From CADEEN01 sp963783785 (GTDB taxonomy: Bacteria; Pseudomonadota; Gammaproteobacteria; Burkholderiales; Burkholderiaceae_C), in the NCBI GenBank assembly GCA_963783785.1, contig CAWAOQ010000016.1, positions 1 to 64,000 of the forward strand: DNA of 64,000 nucleotides. Reading direction: 5' to 3'. The translations under genes and the position numbers were made by a program. The notes beneath the pieces are model-generated. The model worked only from the letters and a program-made list of their open reading frames with translations. It ran no database searches and was not told the DNA's origin. Positions 27,107-35,781 of the stretch are shown one piece after another; position 1 is the stretch's first letter, and each line of letters opens with the position of its first letter.

Positions 27107-28294
27107 ATGAATCGACGGGCTGCAGCCGCTGCAGCGCTGCTGGCGTTCGCGATCGCCGCGCCGGCGCTGGCCGCGCCGGCGTTGCCCAACGGCGTGGTCG
27201 ACCCGGCGAAGGTGTCGGTATCGGGGATCTCGTCGGGCGGCTACATGGCGGTGCAGATGCATTTCGCACACGCCGAGACCTTTCGGCTCGGCGCCGGCGT
27301 GGTGGCCGGTGGCCCACGCAACTGTGCCCAGGGCTCGGTGCTGAACGCCCTCGGACGCTGCATGAAGCACCTGGGCGACATCCCCGTGGATGACCTGGTG
27401 GCAGAAACGCGGCGCGACGCCGCCAGCCAGCGGCTGGCGCCATTGGCAGACGTGGCCGCAGGCAAGGTCTACCTCTTCTCGGGCACGCGCGACGAGACGG
27501 TCGCGCCGGCCGTGATGGCCGACCTGAAACGCTTCTACCTGGCCTTCCTGCCCGCGGCGTCGGTGGTCATGAAGAACGACCTTCCGGCCAGCCACAGCTT
27601 CGTCACCGAGGATTTCGGCCCCGCCTGCGACAGGCAGGGCGAGCACTTCCTCAACGACTGCGACTTCGATCTCGCCGGCGCGATCCTGGGCACGCTGGCG
27701 GGTGACACGCGCGGCCGCCTGCCCCATCCGCGTGCCGCCAGCGCGCGGCCCACCACCGAGTTCGACCAGGGCGAATTCGTGACCGGCCACGCGATGCTGC
27801 CGACCGGGCGGATCTACCTGCCCGCCGGCTGCACGCCGCAGGATCGCTGCGGGCTGCATGTCGCCTTCCATGGCTGCAAGCAGAACACCGCGACCGTCGG
27901 GCAGGACTTCACCGACCACGCGGGCTACAACCGCTGGGCCGAGACCAACCGCATCGTCGTGCTCTACCCGCAGGCCGCGAAGACCGTCAGCAATCCGAAC
28001 GGCTGCTGGGACTGGTGGGGCCACGACGATCCGCGTTACGCGATGCGCCAGGGACCGCAGGTGCGCGCGGTGATGGCGATGGTGCACCGCCTGCTGGGCG
28101 GTCCGGCCGACCCGCCGGTGGCCGCCTGCACCACCGCCACCAACACCACGCACTGGTGGGCCGGCCGCGCCACGCTGCAGGCATTTGGCGCGCTCCAGGC
28201 CAAGGGCAGCCGGCAGCCGCTCGGCTGGTGGTGGCAGACCAGTTCGCTGCGCGAGTGGCCTGCAGGCCAGTTCACGCCGGGACGTTGCGACTGA
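27107..28294 (+). CDS. secreted poly(3-hydroxybutyrate) depolymerase-family esterase
   Basis: A 395-residue protein with a signal peptide (about residues 1-23, ending LAAPA). The lipase-box-like GISSGGYMAVQ places the nucleophile at Ser42, close to the mature N-terminus, and LHVAFHGCKQNTATVGQDF is the oxyanion segment typical of PHB depolymerase family esterases. NGCWDWWGHDDPRYAMR likely holds the acid residue. About ten Cys fit an exported disulfide protein. It would split PHB or short 3-hydroxybutyrate oligomers outside the cytoplasm. It sits between the receptor and ATPase genes of one operon, 4 and 19 bases from its neighbours, so it is probably transcribed with them. Confidence 0.85.
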   Translation: MNRRAAAAAALLAFAIAAPALAAPALPNGVVDPAKVSVSGISSGGYMAVQMHFAHAETFRLGAGVVAGGPRNCAQGSVLNALGRCMKHLGDIPVDDLVAETRRDAASQRLAPLADVAAGKVYLFSGTRDETVAPAVMADLKRFYLAFLPAASVVMKNDLPASHSFVTEDFGPACDRQGEHFLNDCDFDLAGAILGTLAGDTRGRLPHPRAASARPTTEFDQGEFVTGHAMLPTGRIYLPAGCTPQDRCGLHVAFHGCKQNTATVGQDFTDHAGYNRWAETNRIVVLYPQAAKTVSNPNGCWDWWGHDDPRYAMRQGPQVRAVMAMVHRLLGGPADPPVAACTTATNTTHWWAGRATLQAFGALQAKGSRQPLGWWWQTSSLREWPAGQFTPGRCD

Positions 28295-28313
28295 CGGCCG
28301 GGCAAGGTCAGGA

Positions 28314-29138
28314 ATGCTCGAGACCCGCGACCTGACGATCCGCTTCGGCGGTCACGTGGCGGTGGATCACGTGTCGTGCCGCTTCGAGGCCGGCACGCTG
28401 ACGGCCATCGTCGGCCCCAACGGCGCGGGCAAGACGACCTACTTCAACCTGATCTCGGGCCAGTTGCCCGCCAGCGAAGGCCGCGTGCTGCTGAACGGCG
28501 AGGACCTGACCGCGATGGCGGCGCCGCTGCGAACACGGCGCGGCCTCGGCCGCGCGTTCCAGCTGACGCAGCTGTTTGCGAACCTGACGGTGCGGGAGAA
28601 CGTGCGCCTGGCAGTGCAAGCCAGGCACGGTGGCGGCTTGAACCTGCTCGCCGTCTGGCTCGACCGCCGGGACTGGATCGATGAAGCGCAATCGCTGCTC
28701 GATGCGGTGCGCCTGGCCGACAAGCGCGATGCCGTCGCGTCGAGCCTGTCGCATGGCGATCAGCGCAAGCTCGAGGTGGCGCTGCTGATGGCGCTCGACC
28801 CCAAGGTCTACATGTTCGACGAACCGACCGCCGGCATGAGCGCCGACGAGGTGCCGGTCGTGCTCGACCTGATCCGCGCGCTGAAGGCCCGCCGCGACCG
28901 CACGATCCTGCTGGTCGAGCACAAGATGGACGTGGTGCGCGAACTGGCCGACCGCATCGTCGTGCTGCACAACGGGCAACTCGTCGCCGACGGCGACCCG
29001 GCCGCGGTGATCGCCAGCCCGGTGGTGCAACAGGCCTACCTCGGCATCGTTGCCGCCGAGGTCGGCCTTTCGGCCGCACCCGACAGCACGGCGACCCGGC
29101 CCTTCGCCGCCCTGCAGGGTGGCTCCCGGCATGTCTGA
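28314..29138 (+). CDS. livG: Liv-type ABC transporter ATPase (LivG)
   Basis: A 274-residue ATPase. Walker A is GPNGAGKTT, the family RTFQ-equivalent is GRAFQLTQLFANLTV, the signature is LSHGDQRKLEVAL and Walker B is VYMFDEPTAGM; the switch His is in LLVEHKMDVV. The first start is ATG 28314 after GTCAGGA; the frame extends back without a site. A short Ala/Ser/Pro tail after about residue 250 is longer than in the family. Its end overlaps livF by eight bases. Confidence 0.92.
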   Translation: MLETRDLTIRFGGHVAVDHVSCRFEAGTLTAIVGPNGAGKTTYFNLISGQLPASEGRVLLNGEDLTAMAAPLRTRRGLGRAFQLTQLFANLTVRENVRLAVQARHGGGLNLLAVWLDRRDWIDEAQSLLDAVRLADKRDAVASSLSHGDQRKLEVALLMALDPKVYMFDEPTAGMSADEVPVVLDLIRALKARRDRTILLVEHKMDVVRELADRIVVLHNGQLVADGDPAAVIASPVVQQAYLGIVAAEVGLSAAPDSTATRPFAALQGGSRHV

Positions 29139-29868
29139 CGCGCTGCTCGAGCTGCACGGCGTGCACACGCACATCGGCGCGTACCACATCCTGCATGGCG
29201 TCGACCTCGCGGTGCCCGAGGGCGAGGTGACGATGCTGCTCGGCCGCAACGGCGCCGGCAAGACCACGACGCTGCGCACGATCATGGGACTGTGGCGGGC
29301 GTCGCGCGGCGAGGTGCGTTTTCGCGGCGAAGCGATGACCGCGCTCGGCACGCCCGACATCGCGCAGCGCGGCATCGCCTACGTGCCCGAGAGCATGGGC
29401 ATCTTCAGCGACCTGACGGTGAAGGAAAACCTGCTGCTCGCGGCACGCGCGGCGCGCCACGCCGACCAGCTCGATGCCGCGCGCCTGGACTGGATCTTCG
29501 GCTTGTTCCCCGCACTGCAGACGTTCTGGCTCAGCCCTGCCGGCAAGCTGAGCGGCGGGCAAAAACAGATGCTCGCCATCGCCCGCGCCGTCGTCGAGCC
29601 GCGCGCGCTGCTGCTGGTCGACGAGCCGAGCAAGGGCCTGGCGCCGGCCATCATCGGCAACCTGGTGCGGGCCTTCAGCGAGCTGAAGGCGCAGCGCACG
29701 ACGATCCTGCTGGTCGAGCAGAACTTCATGATGGCCAAGGCGCTCGGCGACCGCGTCGCGGTGATGGACGACGGCCGCGTCGTGCATGCCGGCGCGATGG
29801 CCGACCTCGCCGCCGATGAAGCGATGCAGCAGCGACTGCTGGGGCTGTCGCTGGGAGCGCATCAATGA
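29131..29868 (+). CDS. livF: Liv-type ABC transporter ATPase (LivF)
   Basis: A 245-residue partner of LivG. Walker A is GRNGAGKTT, the Q-loop region reads GIAYVPESMGIFSDLTV, the signature is LSGGQKQMLAIARA and Walker B is LLLVDEPSKGLAP; LLVEQNF replaces the switch His with Gln, which is normal in LivF. It begins inside the end of livG and overlaps livH by four bases (ATGA), so the set is translationally linked. Confidence 0.93.
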   Translation: MSDALLELHGVHTHIGAYHILHGVDLAVPEGEVTMLLGRNGAGKTTTLRTIMGLWRASRGEVRFRGEAMTALGTPDIAQRGIAYVPESMGIFSDLTVKENLLLAARAARHADQLDAARLDWIFGLFPALQTFWLSPAGKLSGGQKQMLAIARAVVEPRALLLVDEPSKGLAPAIIGNLVRAFSELKAQRTTILLVEQNFMMAKALGDRVAVMDDGRVVHAGAMADLAADEAMQQRLLGLSLGAHQ

Positions 29869-30881
29869 CGGTCTCTGCGATGGCGCCGGCGGGCTCGATG
29901 CCGCAGGCGCGCTTGGACACCCGGCCGCTGGCGCTGCTGGGCGCGCTCGCGCTGACCGCGCTGCCGCTGATCGGTTCGCCATCGACCTGGGCGACGCTGA
30001 CCGTTGCCGGCCTGGCGATGGGTCTGATCATCTTCGTCATCGCCTCGGGACTGACGCTGGTCTTCGGCCTGATGGACGTGCTGAACTTCGGTCACGGCGT
30101 GTTCATCGCCGCCGGCGCGTTCGTGGCCACCAGCGTGCTCGGTGGCATGAGCGCGTGGACGTTGTCGCCGTCGCTGGCCGCCAACCTGATCGCGATCTTC
30201 GCGGCCATGGCCGCGGCGATGAGCGCGGCCGCGGCACTCGGCTACGCCTTCGAGCGCATCATCGTGCGGCCCGTCTACGGTCAACACCTGAAGCAGATCC
30301 TGATCACGATGGGCGGCATGATCGTCGGCGAGGAACTCATCAAGGTCATCTGGGGCCCGCAGCAGATCCCGCTGGCGCTGCCCGAGGGCCTGCGCGGCGC
30401 GTTCGTGTTCGGCGATGTCGCGGTCGAGAAGTACCGTGTGTTGTGCGTCGTCATCGGTCTGGCGGTGTTCGCGGCGCTGCTGTGGGCGTTGAACCGCACC
30501 AAGGTCGGCCTGCTGGTGCGCGCCGGCGTGCAGGACCGCGAAATGGTCGAGGCCCTCGGCTATCGCATCCGGCGCCTGTTCGTCGGCGTGTTCGTTGCCG
30601 GATCGGCACTGGCCGGCCTCGGTGGCGTGCTGTGGGGCCTTTACCAACAGATCGTCGTGCCGCAGATCGGCGCCCAGGTCAACGTGCTGATCTTCATCGT
30701 CATCATCATCGGCGGCCTGGGCAGCACGCTGGGCTGCTTTGTCGGCGCGCTCGCGGTCGGGCTGCTGGCCAACTACGCGGGATTCCTGGCGCCGAAGGTG
30801 GCGCTGGTGTCGAACATCGCACTGATGGTGGCGGTGCTGCTGTGGCGGCCGCAGGGGCTGTACCCGGTGACCAACCGTTGA
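29865..30881 (+). CDS. livH: Liv-type ABC permease (LivH)
   Basis: A 338-residue permease with eight or more membrane helices. GLTLVFGLMDVLNFGHGVFIAAGAF is the hallmark LivH segment, AFERIIVRPVYGQHLKQIL the following loop, and VIIIGGLGSTLGCFVGALAVG the late conserved helix pair. The N-terminal 20 residues (MTVSAMAPAGSM...) are outside the fold, so a start at a later Met is conceivable, but the ATGA overlap with livF favours the one given. Confidence 0.92.
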   Translation: MTVSAMAPAGSMPQARLDTRPLALLGALALTALPLIGSPSTWATLTVAGLAMGLIIFVIASGLTLVFGLMDVLNFGHGVFIAAGAFVATSVLGGMSAWTLSPSLAANLIAIFAAMAAAMSAAAALGYAFERIIVRPVYGQHLKQILITMGGMIVGEELIKVIWGPQQIPLALPEGLRGAFVFGDVAVEKYRVLCVVIGLAVFAALLWALNRTKVGLLVRAGVQDREMVEALGYRIRRLFVGVFVAGSALAGLGGVLWGLYQQIVVPQIGAQVNVLIFIVIIIGGLGSTLGCFVGALAVGLLANYAGFLAPKVALVSNIALMVAVLLWRPQGLYPVTNR

Positions 30882-30885
30882 CATC

Positions 30886-31953
30886 ATGCTGAATCGCCTG
30901 CTCTCGCACGACCTGCCGAAGAGCCGCTGGCTGAGCGCGGCCCTGATCCTGATCATGCTCGGCCTGGCGTTTGCGCCGTTGCTGTTCCCCGGCAGCAAGG
31001 CGCTCGGCGTGGCGGCCAAGATGCTGGTCTTCATCGTCCTCGTCGCCAGCTACGACCTGCTGCTCGGCTACACCGGCATCGTCAGCTTTGCCCACACGAT
31101 GTTCTTCGGCATCGGCGCCTACGGTGTGGCGATCGCGAGCACGCGACTCGGCGAAGGCTGGCTGGCCGTGGCCGTCGGCCTCGCGGCGGCATTGGCGATC
31201 TCGCTGGCGTTGTCGCTGGTGATCGGCCTGTTCTCGCTGCGCGTCAAGGCCATCTTCTACGCGATGATCACGCTCGCGGTGGCCTCGGCATTCCAGACCC
31301 TGGCCTCGCAGCTGAGCGAGTTCACCGGCGGCGAGGACGGCCTCACGTTCAGGAATCCCGCGTGGTTGTCGCCGTCGTTCGAGCCGTTCGACGCGCCCTG
31401 GTTCGGCGTCACGATCGACGGCAAGGTGCTGACCTACTGGCTGCTCTTCGTCGCGGCCACGGTGCTGTTCCTGCTGCTGCTGCGCATCGTCAACTCGCCA
31501 TTCGGTCGCGTGCTGCAGGCCATCCGCGAGAACGACTTCCGCGCCGAGGCGATCGGCTACCGCAGCGTCGTCTTCCGCACCTTGTCCAACGTGCTGGCCG
31601 CGCTTTTCGCCACGCTGGCCGGCGCGCTGCTGGCGCTGTGGCTGCGCTACACCGGACCCGACACCACGCTGTCGTTCGAGATCATGCTCGACATCCTGCT
31701 GATCGTCGTGATCGGTGGCATGGGCACGCTGTACGGCGCGGTGATCGGCAGCGTGCTGTTCGTGCTGGCGCAGAACTACCTGCAGGACTTGCTGCAGCTT
31801 GGCGCCTCGGCCCTCGAAGGCGTGCCGCTGCTCGGTGCGCTGGTCACGCCCGACCGCTGGCTGCTCTGGCTGGGGGTGCTGTTCGTGCTCTCGGTCTACC
31901 ACTTTCCCACCGGCATCGTCGGGCGGCTGCGCGCCGCGCGCCTGCCCGGCTGA
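30886..31953 (+). CDS. livM: Liv-type ABC permease (LivM)
   Basis: A 355-residue permease. YDLLLGYTGIVSFAHTMFFGIGAYG is the LivM signature, followed by VLQAIRENDFRAEAIGYR, the cytoplasmic coupling loop, and IGGMGTLYGAVIGSVLFVLAQNYL near the end. The gap to livH is four bases. It completes the transporter; the next genes in the same direction are two hydrolase/unknown proteins that may belong to the same transcript. Confidence 0.92.
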   Translation: MLNRLLSHDLPKSRWLSAALILIMLGLAFAPLLFPGSKALGVAAKMLVFIVLVASYDLLLGYTGIVSFAHTMFFGIGAYGVAIASTRLGEGWLAVAVGLAAALAISLALSLVIGLFSLRVKAIFYAMITLAVASAFQTLASQLSEFTGGEDGLTFRNPAWLSPSFEPFDAPWFGVTIDGKVLTYWLLFVAATVLFLLLLRIVNSPFGRVLQAIRENDFRAEAIGYRSVVFRTLSNVLAALFATLAGALLALWLRYTGPDTTLSFEIMLDILLIVVIGGMGTLYGAVIGSVLFVLAQNYLQDLLQLGASALEGVPLLGALVTPDRWLLWLGVLFVLSVYHFPTGIVGRLRAARLPG

Positions 31954-31960
31954 GGCCGTG

Positions 31961-32815
31961 ATGCAGAGCCCCACATCGCACTACATCGACTGCGCCGGGC
32001 GCGAACTGCACTGCGTCGCCTGGGGTGACCCTCGCGCGCCGGTGCTGGTGGCCTGGCACGGCCTGGCGCGCACCGGGCGCGACATGGACGACATTGCCGC
32101 GCACCTGGCCGGGCAGGGCTGGCGCGTGATCTGCCCCGACACGATCGGTCGCGGCCTGAGCCAATGGAGCCCGGCGCCCGAGCGCGAGTACTGCCTCGAC
32201 TTCTACGTGCAGCAGGCCACCGCGCTGCTCGATGCGCTGGCCATCGAGCGCTGCCACTGGCTCGGCACGTCGATGGGCGGCGCGATCGGCACGCTGGCCG
32301 CAGCGACGACGCTGCGCGGCCGCATCGTTCGGCTGGTGCTCAACGACAACGGGCCCAGCCTGGCGCCGGCAGCCATCGAGCGCATCCGCAGCTATGCCGG
32401 CGCACCGCCGGCGTTTGCGACGGTGACCGAACTCGAGCAGTACTTCCGCACCATCTACCGTCCTTACGGCTGGCTCAGCGACGAGCAATGGCGGCGCCTG
32501 ACCGAAACCTCGGTGCGGCGCCTGCCCGACGGCCGCGTGACGCCGCACTACGACCCGGCGATGGTGCAGCAGTTCGTGACCCGGCCCGACGACTACGAGC
32601 GCTGGGTCGAGTGGGACACGCTCGACCTCCCGGTGCTCTGTCTGCGCGGCGAGGCCAGCGACCTTTTGCTGCGCGAAACCGCCGAGCAGATGCGCCAGCG
32701 CGGCCCGCGCGCGGTGGTGGTGGAGATTGCCGGCTGCGGCCACGCGCCGGCGCTGAACACGCCCGCGCAGTTCGCGATCGTCGAGCGCTTCCTGGCCGGC
32801 GAAGGCACGGCCTGA
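31961..32815 (+). CDS. alpha/beta hydrolase
   Basis: A 284-residue cytoplasmic hydrolase. LVAWHGLARTGRDMD gives the oxyanion motif, LGTSMGGAIG the nucleophile elbow (Ser in GTSMGG), and IAGCGHAPALNTPAQ the catalytic His; an acidic residue falls in LCLRGEASDLLL. It has no signal peptide. Sitting seven bases after livM it may process the compound brought in by the transporter, for instance an ester or oligomer of a hydroxyacid; this is inferred from position only. The ATG at 31961 is used; a GTG one codon earlier is possible. Confidence 0.87.
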   Translation: MQSPTSHYIDCAGRELHCVAWGDPRAPVLVAWHGLARTGRDMDDIAAHLAGQGWRVICPDTIGRGLSQWSPAPEREYCLDFYVQQATALLDALAIERCHWLGTSMGGAIGTLAAATTLRGRIVRLVLNDNGPSLAPAAIERIRSYAGAPPAFATVTELEQYFRTIYRPYGWLSDEQWRRLTETSVRRLPDGRVTPHYDPAMVQQFVTRPDDYERWVEWDTLDLPVLCLRGEASDLLLRETAEQMRQRGPRAVVVEIAGCGHAPALNTPAQFAIVERFLAGEGTA

Positions 32816-32869
32816 CCGGGGCGCGCGGTATTCTTGGTCGTCGACCGCTTCACGATGGCACCGTTGCTC

Positions 32870-33262
32870 ATGGCAATTCATCCGCTCACCGAATGGCACC
32901 AGATCGTCAGCACGCGCGATGCGAGCAGCCTCGCGGCACTGCTCGCGGACGATGTCGTGTTCCATTCGCCGGTCGTGCACACGCCGCAGGTCGGCAAGGC
33001 CATCACCTCCCAATACCTTGCTGCAGCGATCCGGGTGTTCGGCAACGAGTCGTTCCGCTATGTGCGCGAAGTCCGCGGCGACCACGATGCGGTGCTGGAA
33101 TTCCGCGTCGAGATCGACGGCATCAGCGTCAACGGGGTGGACATCCTGACGTGGAACGAGGCCGGCCAGGTGGTCGAGTTCAAGGTCATGCTGCGGCCCC
33201 TGAAGGCGGTGCAATTGATTCACCAGAAGATGGCCACCCTGCTGCAGGAGAACACGCGATGA
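32870..33262 (+). CDS. SnoaL/NTF2-like small protein
   Basis: A 130-residue protein with the cone-shaped NTF2-like fold pattern: HPLTEWHQIVSTRDASSLAALLADDVVFHSPV, then VGKAITSQYLAAAIRVFG, and strands ending FKVMLRPLKAVQLIHQKM. No catalytic residues can be named. The start is not certain: ATG 32870 begins right at the fold, ATG 32855 is five codons longer, and neither has a good ribosome site. The end overlaps the next start (ATGA). Confidence 0.7.
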   Translation: MAIHPLTEWHQIVSTRDASSLAALLADDVVFHSPVVHTPQVGKAITSQYLAAAIRVFGNESFRYVREVRGDHDAVLEFRVEIDGISVNGVDILTWNEAGQVVEFKVMLRPLKAVQLIHQKMATLLQENTR

Positions 33263-33546
33263 CCGCCTACGTGATTGCAGACATCGAGGTGCTCGACCCG
33301 GCCGGCTACGAGGCCTACAGGCAGCAGGTGCCGGCCACCATCGCAGCCTACGGCGGCCGCTACCTGGCGCGCGGCGGCGCGACCGAGGTGCTCGAGGGCG
33401 ACTGGTCGCCCCGACGCTGCGTGATCCTGGAGTTTCCCAGCATGGCGCAGCTCAAGGCGTGGTGGGACTCGCCCGAGTACCAGCCCCTGCGCGCGATTCG
33501 CGAGCGCACCACCCGCTCGAACCTGGTCGCGACCGAAGGCTTGTGA
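33259..33546 (+). CDS. DUF1330 family protein
   Basis: A 95-residue dimeric alpha/beta-barrel protein of the DUF1330 family: AYVIADIEVLDPAGYEAYRQQVP, YGGRYLARGG, then VILEFPSMAQLKAWWDSPEYQPL, which is the diagnostic motif. The function is unknown. It is coupled to the SnoaL-like gene by a four-base overlap and is the last gene on this strand before the convergent wax-ester synthase. Confidence 0.9.
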   Translation: MTAYVIADIEVLDPAGYEAYRQQVPATIAAYGGRYLARGGATEVLEGDWSPRRCVILEFPSMAQLKAWWDSPEYQPLRAIRERTTRSNLVATEGL

Positions 33547-33564
33547 ACGGCAGCAACGACGGGC

Positions 33565-35013
33565 TCAGCCTTCGCCGGGCCACGGCGCCATCAGCGCCAG
33601 CCAGACCAGCTTGTCGAACTCGGGGTCGAACCGCGCCACGATGGCCTCGGGGTCGGGGCACATGCGGGCGTCGGTGATCAGGCCGAACTGCACGCCGCCG
33701 GCGTAGCTGAGGATCGAAACACCCATTCCGATGTCGCCCGACTGCGGCACCCAGAACATGACCTGCTCGACGGTGCGGCCGCAAAACCTGATCGGCTCCT
33801 TGGGACCGGGCACGTTGGTCATCACGGCGGTGGCCTTCTTCGCGAACAGGCTGGTGATCGCGCTCTGCACCGGCTTGATCATCAGCCCCGACAGCGCCAG
33901 GATGCCGAAGGCCAGCAAGGGCTGGTAGCTGCCCTTGAGTTCGGCCATGCGCGCGCGCACCGCGACCAGCCGTTCGATCGGATTGGCGATGCCGATCGGC
34001 AGCGTCAGCGGCACCAGGCCGAACCGGTTGCCGAGCTGGTAGGCCTGTTCGAGCGGGCGCAGGTTGACCGGCACCATCGCGCGGATCTCCTGGCCGCCGG
34101 GGTCGTCGCCCTTGCTGCGCAGGTAGTCGCCGACCGCGCCGGCCACCGTCGACAGCAGCACGTCGTTGATCGAGGCATCGAGCACCTTGCCGACGGCCTT
34201 CACTGCAGCCAGCGACAGCGGCTCACCCCAGGCCACGCGCTTGCCCGGCGTGGCCTTGCCCTTCAGGCGTGTCGGCGAGTCGTCGGGCATCAGCGCGAAG
34301 GCGGCCACATCGTTGAGGATCTGGTAGCCCGCCCGCGCGACATCGAGCGACCCCGCCAGCGGCGCGCCGGGCTCGGCCAGCATCTCCACGCTCTTGCCGA
34401 CCCCCTTGCCGTACATGCCGATGGCCTTCACGGTGAACTCGGTGAACGGTTTGATCACGGCATCGGTGAGCCAATCGCCGCCGTCCTCATGGGGGTCGGG
34501 CGCGCCGCGGTGCACGTGCACCGGCGGCGCCTTGCCGCCATCGGCGATCGACAGCACGACCGACGTCAGCGCAATGCCGTCGCCGATGCAGTGGTGGATG
34601 CGCGAAACCATCGCGCTGTGCTCGCTGTCGAGGCCCTCGATCAGCAGGAAGTGCCAGAGCGGACGCGACGGATCGAGCGGCGTGGTGGCCAGTTCGGCGA
34701 CGCGGCGCTTGAGCGCATCGAGCGGCGCCTCGCCCTGCCTTCGGCGCAGCACCTCTCTCTGCACATGGCGCGCGATGTCGAACGCCGCATCGTCGACCCA
34801 GCTGGCGCCGGTCGCGTCCTCGACCACCTTCTGGCCAAAGCGCGGATAGGCCAGCAGGCCGGTGCTCACGCGCTCGCGCAGCTCGGCCAACGTCAGCCGC
34901 GGCGTCAGCAGCCACACACCGACGATCATCATCAGGTTGGCCTCGGTATCCATGCGCAGCCACGCGGTATCGACGCGCGACATGCGCTCGGCAGCAGCGG
35001 TGGCAACGGTCAT
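33565..35013 (-). CDS. wax ester synthase / diacylglycerol acyltransferase (WS/DGAT)
   Basis: A 482-residue membrane-associated acyltransferase that joins acyl-CoA to a fatty alcohol or diacylglycerol, making wax esters or triacylglycerol as storage lipid. The active-site HHxxxDG motif is present as H140-H141-CIG-D145-G146 in VSRIHHCIGDGIAL. The second family motif is in DVLLSTVAGAVGDYLRSKGDD, and VMTNVPGPKEPIRFCG is typical of the C-terminal domain. Length is normal (450-490). It is divergent from an acyl-CoA-binding protein gene 103 bases away, a sensible functional partner. Confidence 0.92.
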   Translation of the reverse strand: MTVATAAAERMSRVDTAWLRMDTEANLMMIVGVWLLTPRLTLAELRERVSTGLLAYPRFGQKVVEDATGASWVDDAAFDIARHVQREVLRRRQGEAPLDALKRRVAELATTPLDPSRPLWHFLLIEGLDSEHSAMVSRIHHCIGDGIALTSVVLSIADGGKAPPVHVHRGAPDPHEDGGDWLTDAVIKPFTEFTVKAIGMYGKGVGKSVEMLAEPGAPLAGSLDVARAGYQILNDVAAFALMPDDSPTRLKGKATPGKRVAWGEPLSLAAVKAVGKVLDASINDVLLSTVAGAVGDYLRSKGDDPGGQEIRAMVPVNLRPLEQAYQLGNRFGLVPLTLPIGIANPIERLVAVRARMAELKGSYQPLLAFGILALSGLMIKPVQSAITSLFAKKATAVMTNVPGPKEPIRFCGRTVEQVMFWVPQSGDIGMGVSILSYAGGVQFGLITDARMCPDPEAIVARFDPEFDKLVWLALMAPWPGEG

Positions 35014-35116
35014 CGGGTTATTCCTCGGTTGGACGGCGGAGCGGGGCGATGAGGCGCGCGACGTTGCTCGCTAAGATCCACGTCGTCCATCGAATCTAAC
35101 CCGAAAGGAGTGCACC

Positions 35117-35371
35117 ATGGCCGATCTCAAAGCCAGCTTCGAAAAGGCGGTCGCCGACAGCAAGAAGTTGCCCGAGAAGCCCGACAACGCCACGCTGCTG
35201 CAGATCTACTCGCTGTACAAGCAGGCCACCAGCGGCGATGTCGAGGGCAAGCGCCCAGGATTCACCGACATGGTCGGCCGCGCCAAGTGGGATGCCTGGA
35301 ATGGCCAGAAGGGCAAGGACGCGAAGACCGCGATGAAGGAATACATCGACCTGGTCGAGTCGCTGAAGTAG
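35117..35371 (+). CDS. acyl-CoA-binding protein
   Basis: An 84-residue four-helix ACBP. The acyl-CoA signature LLQIYSLYKQATSGDVEG with conserved Tyr and Lys, and RAKWDAWNGQKGK in helix three, are complete. It carries long-chain acyl-CoA esters in the cytoplasm. Bacterial ACBPs are not universal, and its place beside a wax-ester synthase and a PHA-system gene points to lipid storage. An AAGGAG site lies upstream of the ATG. Confidence 0.95.
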   Translation: MADLKASFEKAVADSKKLPEKPDNATLLQIYSLYKQATSGDVEGKRPGFTDMVGRAKWDAWNGQKGKDAKTAMKEYIDLVESLK

Positions 35372-35413
35372 GGCTCCGCGCAGGCGGCGGGCCGGCCGGC
35401 CCGGCCGCGCCGC

Positions 35414-35758
35414 CTAAGCCTGGCCCGCCGCCTTCTTGCCGGCCGTCTTCCTGGCGGCCGGCTTGGCGCTCTTGGCCAGCAGCGTGTCGAGGTTCTTCAG
35501 GATCTCGGCCTCGATGGTCCGCGAGAACGCGCCCAGCAGGAAGCCGAGCTTGGCCTGCAGGTCGAAGTGGTCTGCCGCGACGATCAGCTGGCCGTTCACG
35601 CCCGAGCGGGTGAAGCGCACCGTGTCGCTGGTCTCGCCTTCGAGCACGCTGCATTCCATGCCGAACTTCTGTTCCACCTCTTCGGCCCACTGCCAGGCGA
35701 CCTTGCGCGCCTTGTCCAGGCCCAGGCTGTGCGTGCGGTGGATGTTGATGTCGGCCAT
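35414..35758 (-). CDS. polyhydroxyalkanoic acid system protein
   Basis: A 114-residue protein of the PHA_gran_rgn family found in PHA-accumulating proteobacteria. INIHRTHSLGLDKARKVAWQWAEEVEQKFGMEC and LIVAADHFDLQAKLGFLLGAF are the conserved segments. The Lys/Ala-rich tail (residues 95-114) resembles tails of phasin-type and DNA-associating granule proteins. Its exact role is not known; it suggests the organism stores PHA. It converges with the ACBP gene. Confidence 0.85.
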   Translation of the reverse strand: MADINIHRTHSLGLDKARKVAWQWAEEVEQKFGMECSVLEGETSDTVRFTRSGVNGQLIVAADHFDLQAKLGFLLGAFSRTIEAEILKNLDTLLAKSAKPAARKTAGKKAAGQA

Positions 35759-35781
35759 CGATCGGACTCCTCGTTTCGCAT

